Assembly (NCBI GenBank): GCA_030693535.1
Contig: JAUYAL010000077.1
Coordinates: forward strand, 186,001-250,000
From: Methylotenera sp.
GTDB taxonomy: Bacteria > Pseudomonadota > Gammaproteobacteria > Burkholderiales > Methylophilaceae
Length of the DNA stretch: 64,000 bases
Direction of reading: 5' to 3'
The number at the start of each line of letters is the position of its first letter. The first letter of the stretch is position 1. Of the stretch, positions 63,794 to 64,000 are shown one piece after another. A program made the position numbers and the translations under genes. Under the pieces are notes generated by a model, which was not told the origin of the DNA, searched no databases, and saw only the letters and a list, made by a program, of their open reading frames with translations.

Positions 63794-64000
63794 ATGGAAC
63801 TATCACTGATACAAAAAATTGTTATTTACGCGCCACCTATTATATTTGCAATTACTGTACATGAAGCAGCGCATGGCTATGCTGCTAGATACTTCGGGGA
63901 TATGACCGCTTATAATGCAGGGCGCATCACTTTAAATCCTATCAAGCACATTGATCTTTTTGGCACTATTTTGCTGCCAGCAATAACGATATTATTAGGC
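63794..64000 (+). CDS. Site-2 protease family (M50) membrane metalloprotease, 5' part
   Basis: The first 69 codons, cut by the window end. MELSLIQKIVIYAPPII leads into a membrane helix with HEAAH at 23-27, the zinc HExxH motif, followed by GYAARYFGD and GRITLNPIKHIDLFGT. This is the rhomboid-like group of small M50 proteases. Substrate unknown. Confidence 0.88.
   Translation, partial: MELSLIQKIVIYAPPIIFAITVHEAAHGYAARYFGDMTAYNAGRITLNPIKHIDLFGTILLPAITILLG

Overview
The window looks like an AT-rich betaproteobacterial chromosome, most likely a Methylophilaceae methylotroph such as Methylotenera. That assignment is an inference from protein style, flagellar operon order and clusters such as yciB-yciI-bolA-ppi; no methylotrophy gene lies in the window, so it is not proven. 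I found no rRNA, tRNA, CRISPR array or intact insertion sequence.

Layout. 1-3400 holds housekeeping genes: the end of sucD, a secreted ankyrin protein, nadE and glnB. 4000-8720 is signalling: a diguanylate cyclase, a PAS sensor kinase and a NarL/LuxR-type response regulator, with a near-perfect sigma-54 promoter between kinase and regulator. 8966-20580 is an accessory block. It encodes a 1272-residue TPR/GT41/GT2-like glycosyltransferase, a cytidylyltransferase-PEP mutase fusion, a phosphonopyruvate decarboxylase, an aminotransferase, a second cytidylyltransferase, a methyltransferase, a CDP-glycerol-transferase-like protein with TPRs, and a second larger methyltransferase. 21078-27039 holds flagellin and filament genes (fliC, flaG, fliD, fliS, fliT-like), then a FliK-like and an FlhB-tail-like gene. 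27075-39097 is fliE (reverse) and fliFGHIJKLMNOPQR. 39160-49739 is the rod-hook operon flgBCDEFGHIJKL on the reverse strand, with flgA, flgM and flgN divergent. 52063-57783 is a 1906-residue multi-PAS GGDEF-EAL protein. 57797-64000 holds feoAB with a Fur box, a parvulin, bolA, yciI, yciB, a PHP phosphatase, a YrdC/YciO-family gene and the start of an M50 protease.

How the genes may work together. The block upstream of flagellin encodes the complete route from phosphoenolpyruvate to phosphonopyruvate, phosphonoacetaldehyde and 2-aminoethylphosphonate, together with cytidylyltransferases that could activate the product as a CMP-phosphonate and a polymer-type phosphotransferase that could use it. 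A cytoplasmic GT41 protein glycosyltransferase and methyltransferases flank these genes, and flagellin comes next. I infer a flagellin (or other surface glycan) modification system that attaches a possibly methylated aminoethylphosphonate. This is the strongest candidate for an undescribed system here. The PEP mutase fusion gene has an apparent one-base frameshift in its first codons that needs checking.

Flagellar regulation can be read partly from the DNA: two tandem sigma-28 promoters precede fliC, one precedes flaG, one precedes flgM, and a weaker match precedes flgA.
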